Source: Flavobacterium succinicans LMG 10402 | Lineage (GTDB): Bacteria > Bacteroidota > Bacteroidia > Flavobacteriales > Flavobacteriaceae | Assembly (NCBI RefSeq): GCF_000611675.1 | Contig: NZ_JATV01000014.1 | Span: forward strand, 34,852-98,851 | Direction of reading: 5' to 3' | Length of the DNA: 64,000 nt | Shown here: positions 28,587 to 37,840 of the stretch, in pieces | Position numbering within the stretch: position 1 is the first letter of the stretch | How the letters are laid out: every line of letters starts with the position of its first letter | Made by a program: the position numbers and the translations under genes | Notes under the pieces: generated by a model | What the model was told of the DNA's origin: nothing | Seen by the model: only the letters and a program-made list of their open reading frames with translations | Database searches by the model: none

Positions 28587-31086
28587 AAAAATTAAAACCA
28601 AAAGTGCCTTTAACCGTAAAATTTTGCGCGTCGGGCAGGTCTCGGTAATTGCCTCTCCAGCCAAAATCGATGCGGAATACTTTGAAAATGTTGCCAATGC
28701 CTGCGCTGTATTCCCAATAGATGTTTTCGGGAGCGAGGTAGGGAATTCCTGAAGCGTTGATGGCTCGATTGGCATCTGAAATGGTGCCGTAAACCCCTTT
28801 TATACCCACAACTTCTCGCCAATTGAGTTTTCGCATGAATGGAATTCGGGCAAACAAGCGGCCTTGGAAGTTGTGATTCCACTGCAAGGTCAAGTATTGA
28901 TCGCTTATAAATTCATAGAAATTCAGATTGTTAAACGTGTTTTCGATGCTGAAATACGTTTGATTTCCGGGAATAACACTCATTAAGCCCAAGGGTATAG
29001 TGCCAAATGTTTTGCCGGCTTCCAGAATCAAATTGGTTCTTCCTAGGGGGCCAATAATGAAGGGTTGTTTGTAATACAACTGAATTTTGTCGTACTTAAA
29101 ATCACTGTTTAAAACGCCTTTGAATCCATGACTAAAGTTGATAAAAATACGACTGTACGGATTGTCCACAATATCGCGCTCTACGCCAAAACCAATGGTT
29201 TGTCGGTTGGGGGTGTATTCAATTTGAAGGTTCGCTTCTGATTGTTTGACCTCACTTTTTATTACTCCCAAAGGATTAGCAGCCGAGGGTAGCGTGGTGT
29301 AGTAATCTAAGCTAAAGGTAGGCGATGCCGATACCAGCGTTCGATGTGAAAGTCCTGCTTGAAACGTCCAGTTTTTGATGGGTTCAATTTCAAAGGAAAT
29401 GTTGGTTAGATTAATATTGGTTAGTTTGCCGTTGTTGCCTGTGGTAAATAAGGCTGAAGAGGCAAAACTTCTACCCAAAACATCGTTGGTTGTGGTTAAG
29501 CTAGCGCCTATTTGCTCTACATCACGACGATTGCCTCCGGAGATAATGATGCGGTTTTTCTTGTCGAGCATCCATTTGCCCGAAGCGCCATATTTGAATT
29601 TGTTATCGTCAAAACCATAGGCGGTAAAGCCTTGCAAACGCCAAGTGTCATTGGGGCCAAAATACGTTCGGCCTCCTAAACGCAAACGAATTCCCTCTAC
29701 ATCGTTGAATCCGAAGGTGGAGTAGACACTTCCAAAATCGAAATTATCAAATTCGACATAGCCACTTCCTAAAATAGAAACCAGACTATAGAGTTGCTTG
29801 AATTTTTTGACGGTTTGCAGGGTGTCGAGCATTTTGTAAATGCCTTTTTCGTCTTTGGACAATTTTTCAAAACGGTTTTCATCCCAATACGTTTCGGGTC
29901 GGTTATAGACTTCGTTGTCAATAAAATTAACTTCTTCTTTGTAAAATTTAGCCTCTTTGGGTTTATTGAATTCGTGATTGCGGTAATACGACGTTCGCTT
30001 GCCATAGACGCCTTTGGATTTTTCTTTTTTGTTCAAGGCAAAATCCGACATCAAGTAGTCTTTTGTGAGCAGGAAAATGGAGTCGTTCATAACGTCAAAT
30101 TCTTGTTCGATGTAAATGTCTTTTACCCAGTTAATATTGGCGCTTTTGGTTACCGCCATATTGATTTTTTTGATAGCAAAAGTGGTGTCGTTCACCCAAA
30201 AATCCCCTTTGAACGTCAATTCGTTTTTGCGTCTAGGATAAAATACAATATTGAAACACCATTTGTTATCGATAAAAGCACTGTCTTTCAATATATAGTT
30301 ATACACATCGATTCCTGTTTTGGATAACGGACTCGTAAAACTTTTGTCAAAAAAAGTCAAGTGATTATCGTAGATGTCATAGTTTGCATACAAATCCTTG
30401 ATGAATGCCAGAATTTGTTGGTTACCATTAAAACCTGAAGTTTTGTTGGCCTTATTGATTTCTTTGATTTTTTTGATGGTGTTGTCACCATACACATCAT
30501 ACAAGGCTTCGTTGATAAAAATAGGTAGATAGGTTTTTCCAGTAATTTTAGACGTATCCACTTGGTTAAAAATAAACTCCATGCCTTTGAAAATTTTGTT
30601 TTTCATCAGCGCACTGTCAATGGTGTTCATGTCAAATTCTACTTTCTCGTATTTTTCCATTTGATATTGACTGAACTGATACAGGCCGTTTTTGCGTTTA
30701 CGTTCCCATATTTTGCGCAAAATATCCAAGGCAGGATTGTTTTTTTTAGAAGTTTTACCAGTAAAAATAACCACTTCATTCAATTCTTGCATTTCTTTCA
30801 ATACAATTTTGAAGTTGTAATTTACGGCCTTTTCTAAGGTAACTTCTTTATCTGAAAAACCAGCAGAGGTAACCACTAACGTAGTATAATCTTTGTCGGA
30901 TTCAATGTAAAACCGTCCGTCTTCATTCGTAACAATACCTGTATTTGAATTTTTAAAAACAACATTGGCATACGGAATGGGTTGGTTGGTTTTATCGACT
31001 ACAATTCCGCTTACTTTGGTTTGCGCTTGTAGCAGCGAGGCGCTAAAAAGGGCGCTAAAAAAAAGATATAGAAAGAATTTTTTCAT
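28585..31086 (-). CDS. DUF5686 outer-membrane protein with CarboxypepD_reg domain
   Basis: The ATG at 31086 (MKKFFLYLFFSALF...LLQAQ) is chosen because the upstream ATG at 31104 lies inside the terminator hairpin of the pdhB gene. Residues ~23-100 form a CarboxypepD_reg-like sandwich (VSGIVVDKTNQPIPYANVVF). Then follows a mixed region with DLYANYDIYDNHLTFF, and a C-terminal barrel ends in VKGTFGFNF. This 833-residue family is restricted to Bacteroidota, lies in the outer membrane and has no assigned function. A distant paralogue is encoded at 56050-58548. The TAG stop is made with bases of repeat copy B. Confidence 0.9.
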   Translation of the reverse strand: MKKFFLYLFFSALFSASLLQAQTKVSGIVVDKTNQPIPYANVVFKNSNTGIVTNEDGRFYIESDKDYTTLVVTSAGFSDKEVTLEKAVNYNFKIVLKEMQELNEVVIFTGKTSKKNNPALDILRKIWERKRKNGLYQFSQYQMEKYEKVEFDMNTIDSALMKNKIFKGMEFIFNQVDTSKITGKTYLPIFINEALYDVYGDNTIKKIKEINKANKTSGFNGNQQILAFIKDLYANYDIYDNHLTFFDKSFTSPLSKTGIDVYNYILKDSAFIDNKWCFNIVFYPRRKNELTFKGDFWVNDTTFAIKKINMAVTKSANINWVKDIYIEQEFDVMNDSIFLLTKDYLMSDFALNKKEKSKGVYGKRTSYYRNHEFNKPKEAKFYKEEVNFIDNEVYNRPETYWDENRFEKLSKDEKGIYKMLDTLQTVKKFKQLYSLVSILGSGYVEFDNFDFGSVYSTFGFNDVEGIRLRLGGRTYFGPNDTWRLQGFTAYGFDDNKFKYGASGKWMLDKKNRIIISGGNRRDVEQIGASLTTTNDVLGRSFASSALFTTGNNGKLTNINLTNISFEIEPIKNWTFQAGLSHRTLVSASPTFSLDYYTTLPSAANPLGVIKSEVKQSEANLQIEYTPNRQTIGFGVERDIVDNPYSRIFINFSHGFKGVLNSDFKYDKIQLYYKQPFIIGPLGRTNLILEAGKTFGTIPLGLMSVIPGNQTYFSIENTFNNLNFYEFISDQYLTLQWNHNFQGRLFARIPFMRKLNWREVVGIKGVYGTISDANRAINASGIPYLAPENIYWEYSAGIGNIFKVFRIDFGWRGNYRDLPDAQNFTVKGTFGFNF

Positions 31087-31091
31087 AATAA

Positions 31092-31130
31092 AAAAAGGCT
31101 TCATCGAAGTAGTTTCGATGAAGCCTCAAA
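31092..31130 (-). terminator. Terminator after pdhB
   Basis: The stem AGGCTTCATCGAA/TTCGATGAAGCCT (13 bp) is followed by seven T on the minus strand. Confidence 0.92.
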
Positions 31131-31204
31131 TATAATAATTAAGAGAGTAAGTAGCAGATAAAACAAGTCGTTTTGACTGTTAAAAATGCAAGGTTTACTT
31201 CAGA

Positions 31205-32185
31205 TTATTTTTTGTACATTACTTTTTTAACTGCTTTCACAACATCATCTGCATTAGGCAACCAGTCTTTTAACAAAACAGGGGAGTAAGGTGCAGGAGT
31301 ATCGGCAGTGGTAATACGTTGAATTGGCGCATCCAAGAAATCAAACGCTTGTTCTTGTACTAAATACGTAATTTCAGAAGAAATACTAGCAAACGGCCAA
31401 GCTTCTTCTAAGATAACTAAACGATTCGTTTTCTTCACCGATTTCAAAATAGCTTCAGTATCCATTGGACGAACCGTTCTCAAATCGATTACCTCACAAG
31501 AAATTCCTTCTTTCGCCAAATCATCAGCTGCTTTGAACGCTTCTTTGATAATTTTTCCAAAAGAAACAATGGTTACATCGGTTCCTTCTCTCACCACATC
31601 AGCTACTCCCAACGGAATAGTGTACTCTCCGTCTGGTACTTCGCCTTTGTCTCCGTACATTTGCTCTGATTCCATAAAGATAACAGGGTCGTTATCACGA
31701 ATGGCTGATTTCAACAATCCTTTAGCATCATAAACATTCGAAGGTACTACAACTTTAAGACCTGGAGTATTCGCAAACCAATTCTCGATAGCTTGAGAGT
31801 GCGTCGCTCCTAATTGTCCAGCAGAAGCTGTTGGTCCTCTAAAAACGATAGGAATGTTAAATTGCCCACCAGACATTTGACGCATCTTGGCAGCATTATT
31901 AATAATTTGATCAATACCCACCATACAAAAGTTGAAGGTCATGTATTCTACAATCGGGCGACATCCATTCATGGCTGAACCTACCGCAATACCAGTAAAA
32001 CCAAGCTCTGCAATAGGAGTGTCGATTACTCGTTTTTCGCCAAACTCGGCCAACATCCCTTTCGATGCTTTATAGGCACCGTTGTATTCAGCAACCTCTT
32101 CACCCATTAAGTATATGGACTCATCGCGACGCATTTCTTCACTCATCGCTTCGCAAATTGCCTCTCTAAATTGTATCGTTCTCAT
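31205..32185 (-). CDS. pdhB: Pyruvate dehydrogenase E1 component, beta subunit
   Basis: This 326-residue subunit works with E1 alpha to decarboxylate pyruvate via thiamine diphosphate. Typical stretches are MGEEVAEYNGAYKASKGML at about 27-45, DTPIAELGFTGIAVGSAM at 55-72, GPTASAGQLGATHSQ at ~116-130 and a C-terminal transketolase-C domain with ILEEAWPFASI. The alpha subunit and E2 genes are not in the window, so the complex is encoded at split loci. It has its own terminator. Confidence 0.96.
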   Translation of the reverse strand: MRTIQFREAICEAMSEEMRRDESIYLMGEEVAEYNGAYKASKGMLAEFGEKRVIDTPIAELGFTGIAVGSAMNGCRPIVEYMTFNFCMVGIDQIINNAAKMRQMSGGQFNIPIVFRGPTASAGQLGATHSQAIENWFANTPGLKVVVPSNVYDAKGLLKSAIRDNDPVIFMESEQMYGDKGEVPDGEYTIPLGVADVVREGTDVTIVSFGKIIKEAFKAADDLAKEGISCEVIDLRTVRPMDTEAILKSVKKTNRLVILEEAWPFASISSEITYLVQEQAFDFLDAPIQRITTADTPAPYSPVLLKDWLPNADDVVKAVKKVMYKK

Positions 32186-32269
32186 ATTATATTTTCTATG
32201 TGTGTTTTTTCGAACAGCAAAAATAAATATTTTAAACCACTTTAAAGCAATATTAAGTTTAAAATTATC

Positions 32270-32346
32270 AGGAGCTATTTCCAGCTATCCGCTATATCTC
32301 TAGTGGCGAACCCCGCCACTCGAGGATGCCGCTCCTATCTGGGCTA
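32270..32346 (-). repeat. Intergenic hairpin repeat, copy C (short type)
   Basis: This is nearly the same as copy B in reverse orientation: tail AGGAGCTATTTCCAGC, then TATCCGCTATATC, hairpin AGTGGCG/CGCCACT with one mismatch at its base, then the head ending in GGGCTA. It lies between divergent pdhB and etfB. Confidence 0.82.
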
Positions 32347-32612
32347 GGATTCAGTATGCAAAAAGAGTGTTTTCATAAGTAGAGTAAAGGCTCTAGTGTA
32401 TTATATTTAAAACAAATAGAGGTTAAGATGTGATTTTGTAATGCGTATAAACAGTCAAAACTACAAGGTTTTTATTGTTAGGCACTACACAAGTCAGGTC
32501 ACAGGTAACCCTTTGGTTTTTATTTGATAAGTGCATTCCTAGCAATCAGCGAAATCGTAATAGTTTTTTCAAAAATATTATGCATGCATAGTATATATAT
32601 GAATTATTATTC
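32347..32612. other. Intergenic spacer upstream of etfB, no gene seen
   Basis: About 270 bp of AT-rich sequence. Contains GCATGCAT-like self-complementary bases near 32582 and runs of alternating TA at 32592-32600. No ORF with a plausible start was found. Confidence 0.4.
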
Positions 32613-32620
32613 TAAATTTG
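32613..32620 (+). promoter_or_regulatory. Candidate -7 box for etfBA
   Basis: TAAATTTG fits TAnnTTTG exactly, 25 bp before the etfB ATG, which would give a short leader. The -33 element is not clear. Confidence 0.35.
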
Positions 32621-32645
32621 TCAAGCTTATCAAAAAAAATGTCTT

Positions 32646-33392
32646 ATGAAAATATTAGTTTGCATCAGTCACGTTCCTGATACTACTTCAAAAATCAATT
32701 TCGTTAATGGTGATTCAGAATTCGACACCAATGGCGTTCAATACGTAATCAATCCAAATGATGAGTTTGGATTAACTAGAGCCATCTGGTTTCAAGAACA
32801 ACAAGGCGCAACAGTAACTGTTGTAAATGTGGGAGGACCAGACACAGAACCTACTTTAAGAAAAGCTTTAGCTATTGGAGCCAACGAAGCAATTCGTGTA
32901 AATGCCAATCCAACGGATGGTTTCTTTGTAGCCAAACAACTGGCAGAAGTGATTAAAAATGGCGGATATGATTTAGTAATCGCCGGAAAAGAATCTTTAG
33001 ATTACAACGGTGGAATGGTTCCTGGAATGATTGCTGGAATCTTAGGGTACAACTTTTTGAACTCTTGCGTAAGCTTAACTGTTGACGGAAATGCTGTTAC
33101 TGCTTCCAGAGAAATCGATGGTGGAAAAGAAACTGTTGCTACAACATTACCATTAATTATAGGTGGTCAAAAAGGTTTAGTTGAAGAGAAAGATTTGCGT
33201 ATTCCAAACATGAGAGGAATTATGACAGCAAGAACCAAAGCCTTAACTATTTTAGAGCCTGTAGAAGCTAATGTAGCTACTAAAGCGGTAAAGTTTGACA
33301 AGCCAGCTCCAAAATCGGCAGTTAAGTTAGTGGCAGCGGATAACTTGGATGAACTAATCAGTTTGTTACACAACGAAGCGAAAGTAATTTAG
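32646..33392 (+). CDS. etfB: Electron transfer flavoprotein, beta subunit
   Basis: This 248-residue protein starts with the ETF-beta adenine-nucleotide fold (MKILVCISHVPDTTSKI). The family motif region with DLVIAGKESLDYNGGMVPGM (about 110-129) and TTLPLIIGGQKGL are typical. With EtfA it carries electrons from acyl-CoA dehydrogenases to the quinone pool through FAD. The gene pair etfB-etfA is transcribed together with an 82-bp spacer. Confidence 0.96.
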   Translation: MKILVCISHVPDTTSKINFVNGDSEFDTNGVQYVINPNDEFGLTRAIWFQEQQGATVTVVNVGGPDTEPTLRKALAIGANEAIRVNANPTDGFFVAKQLAEVIKNGGYDLVIAGKESLDYNGGMVPGMIAGILGYNFLNSCVSLTVDGNAVTASREIDGGKETVATTLPLIIGGQKGLVEEKDLRIPNMRGIMTARTKALTILEPVEANVATKAVKFDKPAPKSAVKLVAADNLDELISLLHNEAKVI

Positions 33393-33474
33393 TATTCAGT
33401 AATCAGTTTTTAGTATCGGTTTTTAAGTTGCAAAACTTTTAATCTTAAGCTATAAACTCTTAAACAAAAAAATT

Positions 33475-34443
33475 ATGTCAATATTAATATATGCAGAATC
33501 TGCAGAAGGAAAATTTAAAAAAGTAGCATTAGAGTTGGCTTCTTATGCTGCTAAAGTTGCTGAAACATTAAATACTACCGTAACGGCTGTAACCGTTAAT
33601 GCGGGAGATGTTTCGGAATTGTCAAAATATGGTGTGAACAAAGTTTTAAAAGTAACCAATGATCAATTGGCTGTTTTTTCAGCAAAAGCTTACGCCGACG
33701 TAATCAAACAAGCTGCACAAAAAGAAGGTTCAAAAGTGGTAATTCTTTCATCAACTACTGATAGTATCTATTTGTCTTCATTAGTAGCTGTAGGTTTAGA
33801 AGCAGGTTTTGCTTCAAACGTTGTTGGATTACCAGTAAGTACCGCTCCATTTCAAGTAAAAAGAACTGCTTTTTCTAACAAAGCGTTCAATACCACTGAA
33901 ATTAGCACAGAGGTAAAAGTATTAGGAATTGCTAAAAATTCGTATGGTATTTTTGAAAATGCAAGCTCGTTAACAGAAGAAGATTTTACACCAAGCATTG
34001 ACGCGAACGACTTTGGTGTAAAAGTGACTTCAGTTGAAAAAAGCTCTGGTAAAATTTCTATTGCCGATGCTGATATTGTAGTGTCTGCAGGCCGCGGAAT
34101 GAAAGGTCCAGAAAACTGGGGAATGATAGAGGAATTAGCAGGAGTTTTAGGCGCTGCAACTGCTTGTTCAAAACCAGTATCCGACTTAGGTTGGAGACCT
34201 CACGGAGAACACGTTGGACAAACAGGAAAGCCAGTTGCGACTAATTTGTACATTGCAGTAGGTATTTCTGGAGCGATTCAGCATATTGCGGGTATCAACT
34301 CTTCAAAAGTAAAAGTTGTTATCAATAGTGACCCAGAAGCGCCTTTCTTTAAGGTAGCTGATTATGGTATTGTTGGAGATGCTTTCGAAATTGTACCGCA
34401 ATTGATTGAAAAATTCAAAGCTTTCAAAGCACAACATTCATAG
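33475..34443 (+). CDS. etfA: Electron transfer flavoprotein, alpha subunit
   Basis: This is a 322-residue protein. The C-terminal FAD domain carries VSAGRGMKGPENW, the segment SDLGWRPHGEHVGQTGK (about 239-255) and the family signature around LYIAVGISGAIQHIAGINSS, followed by INSDPEAPFFKVADYGIVGD. It is the partner of EtfB in fatty and amino acid oxidation. The spacer after it contains a degenerate inverted repeat and a terminator. Confidence 0.97.
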   Translation: MSILIYAESAEGKFKKVALELASYAAKVAETLNTTVTAVTVNAGDVSELSKYGVNKVLKVTNDQLAVFSAKAYADVIKQAAQKEGSKVVILSSTTDSIYLSSLVAVGLEAGFASNVVGLPVSTAPFQVKRTAFSNKAFNTTEISTEVKVLGIAKNSYGIFENASSLTEEDFTPSIDANDFGVKVTSVEKSSGKISIADADIVVSAGRGMKGPENWGMIEELAGVLGAATACSKPVSDLGWRPHGEHVGQTGKPVATNLYIAVGISGAIQHIAGINSSKVKVVINSDPEAPFFKVADYGIVGDAFEIVPQLIEKFKAFKAQHS

Positions 34444-34543
34444 TTCTTAGTGCCCAGCTTTTAGTCCTAAATCTAATAAAGTAACGTTTCTTGACAATAA
34501 GAAAAAGAACTAAGTACTAAGGACTAGCAACTAAGTGCTAATT
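34441..34543. repeat. Degenerate inverted repeat after etfA
   Basis: A left arm built of TTCTTAGTGCCCAGCTTTTA and GTCCTAA faces a right arm with CTAAGTACTAAGGACTAGC and AACTAAGTGCTAA. The two arms are imperfectly complementary. This type of CTTAGTACTTAG-rich sequence is often seen between genes in flavobacteria (from memory). Confidence 0.4.
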
Positions 34544-34557
34544 TAAATCACAATAAG

Positions 34558-34609
34558 GCTACCTAAAAACAAGATAATCGTATCTTTGCTTTAGGTAGCT
34601 CTTTTTTTT
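34558..34609 (+). terminator. Terminator after etfBA
   Basis: A 10-bp stem GCTACCTAAA/TTTAGGTAGC with a 22-nt loop is followed by CTTTTTTTT. The loop includes TATCTTTG, which also looks like a -7 box. Confidence 0.75.
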
Positions 34610-34693
34610 ATCCCTTTTTTTGATTAAAATTGCACCTTTAAAAACATCAAATAACTTGCAGAATCAATAGTTGTTTTTTCTATAAAAAAATCC

Positions 34694-35317
34694 ATGAGCT
34701 TAGTAAAATTAACCATAAAAGGAATATCCTACAGTCAAACACAGAACGGAGCTTATGCTTTGATTTTGAACGAAGTAGACGGCGAGAGAAAGTTACCCAT
34801 TGTTATTGGTGCTTTTGAAGCGCAATCTATTGCCATTGCTTTGGAAAAAGAAATTAAACCGCCACGCCCTTTGACACACGATTTGTTCAAAAATTTTGCA
34901 GAACGCTTTGATATTGTGGTAAAACAAGTGATCATTCACAAGTTGGTCGATGGTGTTTTTTATTCAAGTATTATTTGTGAAAGAGACAAAATTGAAGAAA
35001 TTATTGATGCCAGAACCTCCGATGCAATTGCTTTGGCGCTGCGTTTTCATGCACCAATTTTTACCTATAAAAACATCTTAGATAAGGCAGGTATTTATCT
35101 GAAATCAAACCTTTCTAATGCCGATGCAGGAGCTGAGGAAATTGATGCGATATTGTCCAATCCTCAAACGTTTGGTAATGAAGAAGAGAGTAATCAATCT
35201 GGTACAGCTTATGCCAATCATACCCTACAAGAATTAAACGAACTTTTAGAGCAGGCGGTGGAACATGAAGATTATGAAGCGGCAGCCAAAATAAGAGACG
35301 AAATATCAAAACGATAA
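34694..35317 (+). CDS. Bifunctional nuclease (BFN/DUF151) with UVR motif
   Basis: This 207-residue protein has an N-terminal BFN domain at about 1-135 (LPIVIGAFEAQSIAIALE; DARTSDAIALALRFHAPIF) and a C-terminal UvrB/UvrC-like motif (LNELLEQAVEHEDYEAAAKI) at about 184-203. The BFN family has RNase/DNase activity in plants. In bacteria the role is unclear, but the UVR motif suggests contact with a protein partner. It lies 68 bp upstream of thyA on the same strand and may share its transcript. Confidence 0.9.
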   Translation: MSLVKLTIKGISYSQTQNGAYALILNEVDGERKLPIVIGAFEAQSIAIALEKEIKPPRPLTHDLFKNFAERFDIVVKQVIIHKLVDGVFYSSIICERDKIEEIIDARTSDAIALALRFHAPIFTYKNILDKAGIYLKSNLSNADAGAEEIDAILSNPQTFGNEEESNQSGTAYANHTLQELNELLEQAVEHEDYEAAAKIRDEISKR

Positions 35318-35385
35318 AACTTATTGCGATAACAACATTTGTTTACTTGCGCATGCAATAGGTTTACTAATGAAATATTCCCACA

Positions 35386-36210
35386 ATGAAACAATACCAT
35401 GACTTAGTAAAGCACGTTTTGGAAAGCGGCACACAAAAAGGAGATCGAACTGGAACAGGAACAAAAAGTGTTTTTGGTTATCAAATGCGCTTTGATTTGG
35501 CAGAAGGATTTCCGATGGTGACCACCAAGAAGCTTCATTTAAAATCCATCATTCATGAGTTGTTATGGTTCTTAAAAGGAGAAACCAATATTGCTTACCT
35601 ACAAGAAAATGGTGTAAAAATTTGGGATGCATGGGGCGATAGTAAAGGGGATTTAGGACCTGTGTATGGTCATCAATGGCGTAATTGGAACAGTGAGGAA
35701 ATAGATCAGATCTCCGATTTAATTACGGAACTAAAAACCAACCCCAATAGCCGAAGACTTTTGGTCTCAGCTTGGAATCCTTCGGTTTTGCCAGATACTA
35801 CAAAGTCCTTCGAAGAAAATGTAGCCAATAATAAGGCAGCATTGCCACCATGCCACGCTTTTTTTCAATTTTATGTAGCGGAAGGAAGGTTATCCTGTCA
35901 GTTGTATCAACGCAGTGCCGATATTTTCTTGGGTGTTCCTTTTAATATTGCTTCTTATGCCTTGTTGACGATGATGATTGCTCAAGTGTGTGACTTAGCT
36001 CCAGGCGAATTCATTCATACCTTTGGGGACGCACACATCTATAACAATCATTTTGAACAAATTGAATTGCAACTCTCAAGAGAACCACGACCTTTGCCGA
36101 TAATGAAGCTAAACCCCGAGGTAAAAGACATTTTTACGTTTACCTATGAAGATTTTACTTTAGAAGGCTATAATCCACATCCTACTATAAAAGGAAGTGT
36201 AGCTGTTTAG
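35386..36210 (+). CDS. thyA: Thymidylate synthase
   Basis: This 274-residue enzyme makes dTMP from dUMP with methylene-tetrahydrofolate. It has the N-terminal phosphate-binding region [20 protein letters not shown] at 15-34, [11 protein letters not shown], the catalytic Cys in [12 protein letters not shown], and the dUMP-binding [18 protein letters not shown]. The folate partner DHFR (folA) is encoded 900 bp downstream on the same strand, a natural thyA-folA neighbourhood interrupted by a CBM48 gene and a 2TM gene. Confidence 0.97.
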   Translation: MKQYHDLVKHVLESGTQKGDRTGTGTKSVFGYQMRFDLAEGFPMVTTKKLHLKSIIHELLWFLKGETNIAYLQENGVKIWDAWGDSKGDLGPVYGHQWRNWNSEEIDQISDLITELKTNPNSRRLLVSAWNPSVLPDTTKSFEENVANNKAALPPCHAFFQFYVAEGRLSCQLYQRSADIFLGVPFNIASYALLTMMIAQVCDLAPGEFIHTFGDAHIYNNHFEQIELQLSREPRPLPIMKLNPEVKDIFTFTYEDFTLEGYNPHPTIKGSVAV

Positions 36211-36231
36211 TAAGTTGAAAAAATAGTAATT

Positions 36232-36534
36232 TTAATTGTAAAGCTCCAATACTGAGTTTTCTGCTCCAGCATACGAATTCCATTTGAATCCGTCTGCCTC
36301 AGGCTCGTTAAGGTATACACCATCTATTAAATATTTGAATTCAAAAGTAGCGTCCTTTGGTAAATCAAAGATGCCTTTGAAGGTCCCGTTCTTTAATTTG
36401 GTTAACGTGCCTTCTTGTGTGTTCCAATTATTGAAGTCACCAATTACTGCTGCCGATTGTGCTTCTTTTGCTGCAATTGAAAAGGTAACTTTACACAATG
36501 ATTTTGTTTTTGTAAATTGTTTTTTGATTGCCAT
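36232..36534 (-). CDS. Small stand-alone CBM48/isoamylase early-set protein
   Basis: This 100-residue protein consists of only an E-set glycogen-binding fold (AVIGDFNNWN near 29-38; FEFKYLIDGVY near 64-74; PEADGFKWNSYAGAENSVLEL at the end, split FKWNSYAGAE and NSVLEL). It has no signal peptide and no catalytic domain. The fold is that of AMPK-beta/GlgB N-termini, so glucan binding or tethering is a family-based guess. It is the only minus-strand gene within the thyA-folA stretch, with a 236-bp AT-rich spacer upstream in which no other gene is seen. Confidence 0.88.
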   Translation of the reverse strand: MAIKKQFTKTKSLCKVTFSIAAKEAQSAAVIGDFNNWNTQEGTLTKLKNGTFKGIFDLPKDATFEFKYLIDGVYLNEPEADGFKWNSYAGAENSVLELYN

Positions 36535-36770
36535 AATATATTGTTTTTTAATATTTTAGTACAAGTTAATTAGAATCTTGTAAACTATAAATAGCATTGT
36601 TTTATTTTTACGAATTTTTGAAAATAGCCCTTAGTTAATTTTATATTCTGTTTTTTTTTATGGAATAAAAAAGGTATTCTAAAAATTATCTGTGAGCTAT
36701 AACAGGGTTTTGGTCTTGAAGTATTTTAATAGTTTAAAAAATATTTTATCTTTAAAAAAAATAATCAACT

Positions 36771-37100
36771 ATGGATTTAGAGCAACACGAACAATATGAA
36801 TATGCTAGAAAAAGAATTAAGCAAAAGAAAAGATTGTACTATCATTTTGTGTTTTTTTCATTAAGTAGTCTTTTTCTATTTGTGGCTTATCGTTTTTTTG
36901 ACGTAGGAATTGAAAACAATTGGACGTTATGGGCAGTTACCATGTGGGCTTTTCTGTTTGTGCTTCATTTTGTAAAAGTGTTTATTACAGATCGTTTTAT
37001 GAATAAAAATTGGGAACGCGACCAAATTGATCGATTGGTAGCTTTACAGCAAAAAAAAATCAGCCAACTAGAAAGGCAAATTGAAAACGAATCAAAATAA
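36771..37100 (+). CDS. 2TM domain protein
   Basis: This 109-residue protein has an acidic/basic N-terminus (MDLEQHEQYEYARKRIKQKK), two membrane segments (about 23-41 and 51-71) and a cytosolic helix ending in a short coiled coil (LVALQQKKISQLERQIE). The pattern ArgLys-x-AlaArgLysArg before TM1 is typical of the 2TM domain family in Bacteroidota, whose function is unknown. folA starts 8 bp downstream, so they are probably one operon. Confidence 0.85.
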   Translation: MDLEQHEQYEYARKRIKQKKRLYYHFVFFSLSSLFLFVAYRFFDVGIENNWTLWAVTMWAFLFVLHFVKVFITDRFMNKNWERDQIDRLVALQQKKISQLERQIENESK

Positions 37101-37108
37101 AGACACAA

Positions 37109-37597
37109 ATGATTACACTTATTGCTGCCGTAGCAGAGAATTGGGCTTTAGGTAAAAACAACGAGCTGCTTTGGCATTTGCCTAATGATTTCAAAAGATT
37201 TAAAGCCATCACTTCAGGGCATTATATAGTAATGGGGCGAAAAACCTTTGAAAGCTTTCCTAAACCATTACCCAATCGAACGCATGTGATTATAACTAGA
37301 CAGAAGGATTATGAAGTTGAAGGTTGTATTGTGGTGGATTCGATGGAAAAAGCCTTGGCAGTTTGCCCTTCTGAAGCGCCAATTTATGTGATTGGAGGAG
37401 GCGAAATTTATGCGTTGGCATTGCCTTTTGCAGATCAATTAGATCTAACACGTGTGCATCATGAGTTTGAAGCAGATGCCTTTTTTCCTGAAATTGATGT
37501 GAATAAATGGAAGTTAACCAGTGCGGAAAAACAACCTAGAGACGAGAAACATCTCTATGAGTATACTTTTGAAACGTATGCAAAAATTCAAAAGTAA
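37109..37597 (+). CDS. folA: Dihydrofolate reductase
   Basis: This 162-residue enzyme reduces dihydrofolate with NADPH. Conserved elements are ITLIAAVAENWALGKNNELL at 2-21, WHLPNDFKRFK with the substrate-binding Asp, GHYIVMGRKTFESF (NADPH) and IYVIGGGEIYALALP. It recycles the folate oxidised by ThyA. It is followed by a strong terminator. Confidence 0.97.
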   Translation: MITLIAAVAENWALGKNNELLWHLPNDFKRFKAITSGHYIVMGRKTFESFPKPLPNRTHVIITRQKDYEVEGCIVVDSMEKALAVCPSEAPIYVIGGGEIYALALPFADQLDLTRVHHEFEADAFFPEIDVNKWKLTSAEKQPRDEKHLYEYTFETYAKIQK

Positions 37598-37612
37598 TCT
37601 TTGAAGACCATA

Positions 37613-37650
37613 AAAAAAGCCTTAAAAACAGAAGTTTTTAAGGCTTTTTT
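37613..37650 (+). terminator. Terminator after folA
   Basis: A 16-bp stem AAAAAGCCTTAAAAAC/GTTTTTAAGGCTTTTT with loop AGAA. Confidence 0.92.
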
Positions 37651-37651
37651 G

Positions 37652-37725
37652 TGGAGAAGATGGGGCTCGAACCCACGACCTCTTGACTGCCAGTCAAGCA
37701 CTCTAGCCAACTGAGCTACATCCCC
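37652..37725 (-). tRNA. tRNA-Ala (GGC)
   Basis: A 74-nt cloverleaf on the minus strand. The acceptor GGGGATG pairs with CTTCTCC and includes the G3-U70 alanine identity pair; position 6-67 is a U-U mismatch. The anticodon loop CTGGCAG is closed by CTTGA/TCAAG. The T-loop reads TTCGAGC, with discriminator A and no encoded CCA. Confidence 0.93.
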
Positions 37726-37840
37726 ATGACTATGTCGCAAATATAGTATTTTAATTATTGATTATACAAATATATTCATCACAAAATAAAAAAGAAGCTA
37801 GGTCTAGAAATAGTTTTAACTTTACCCAAAAACAACCAGC

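Noticed and set aside
31087..31104. Upstream ATG for the DUF5686 gene at 31104
   Set aside because: It lies inside the pdhB terminator hairpin; the ATG at 31086 begins a normal signal peptide.
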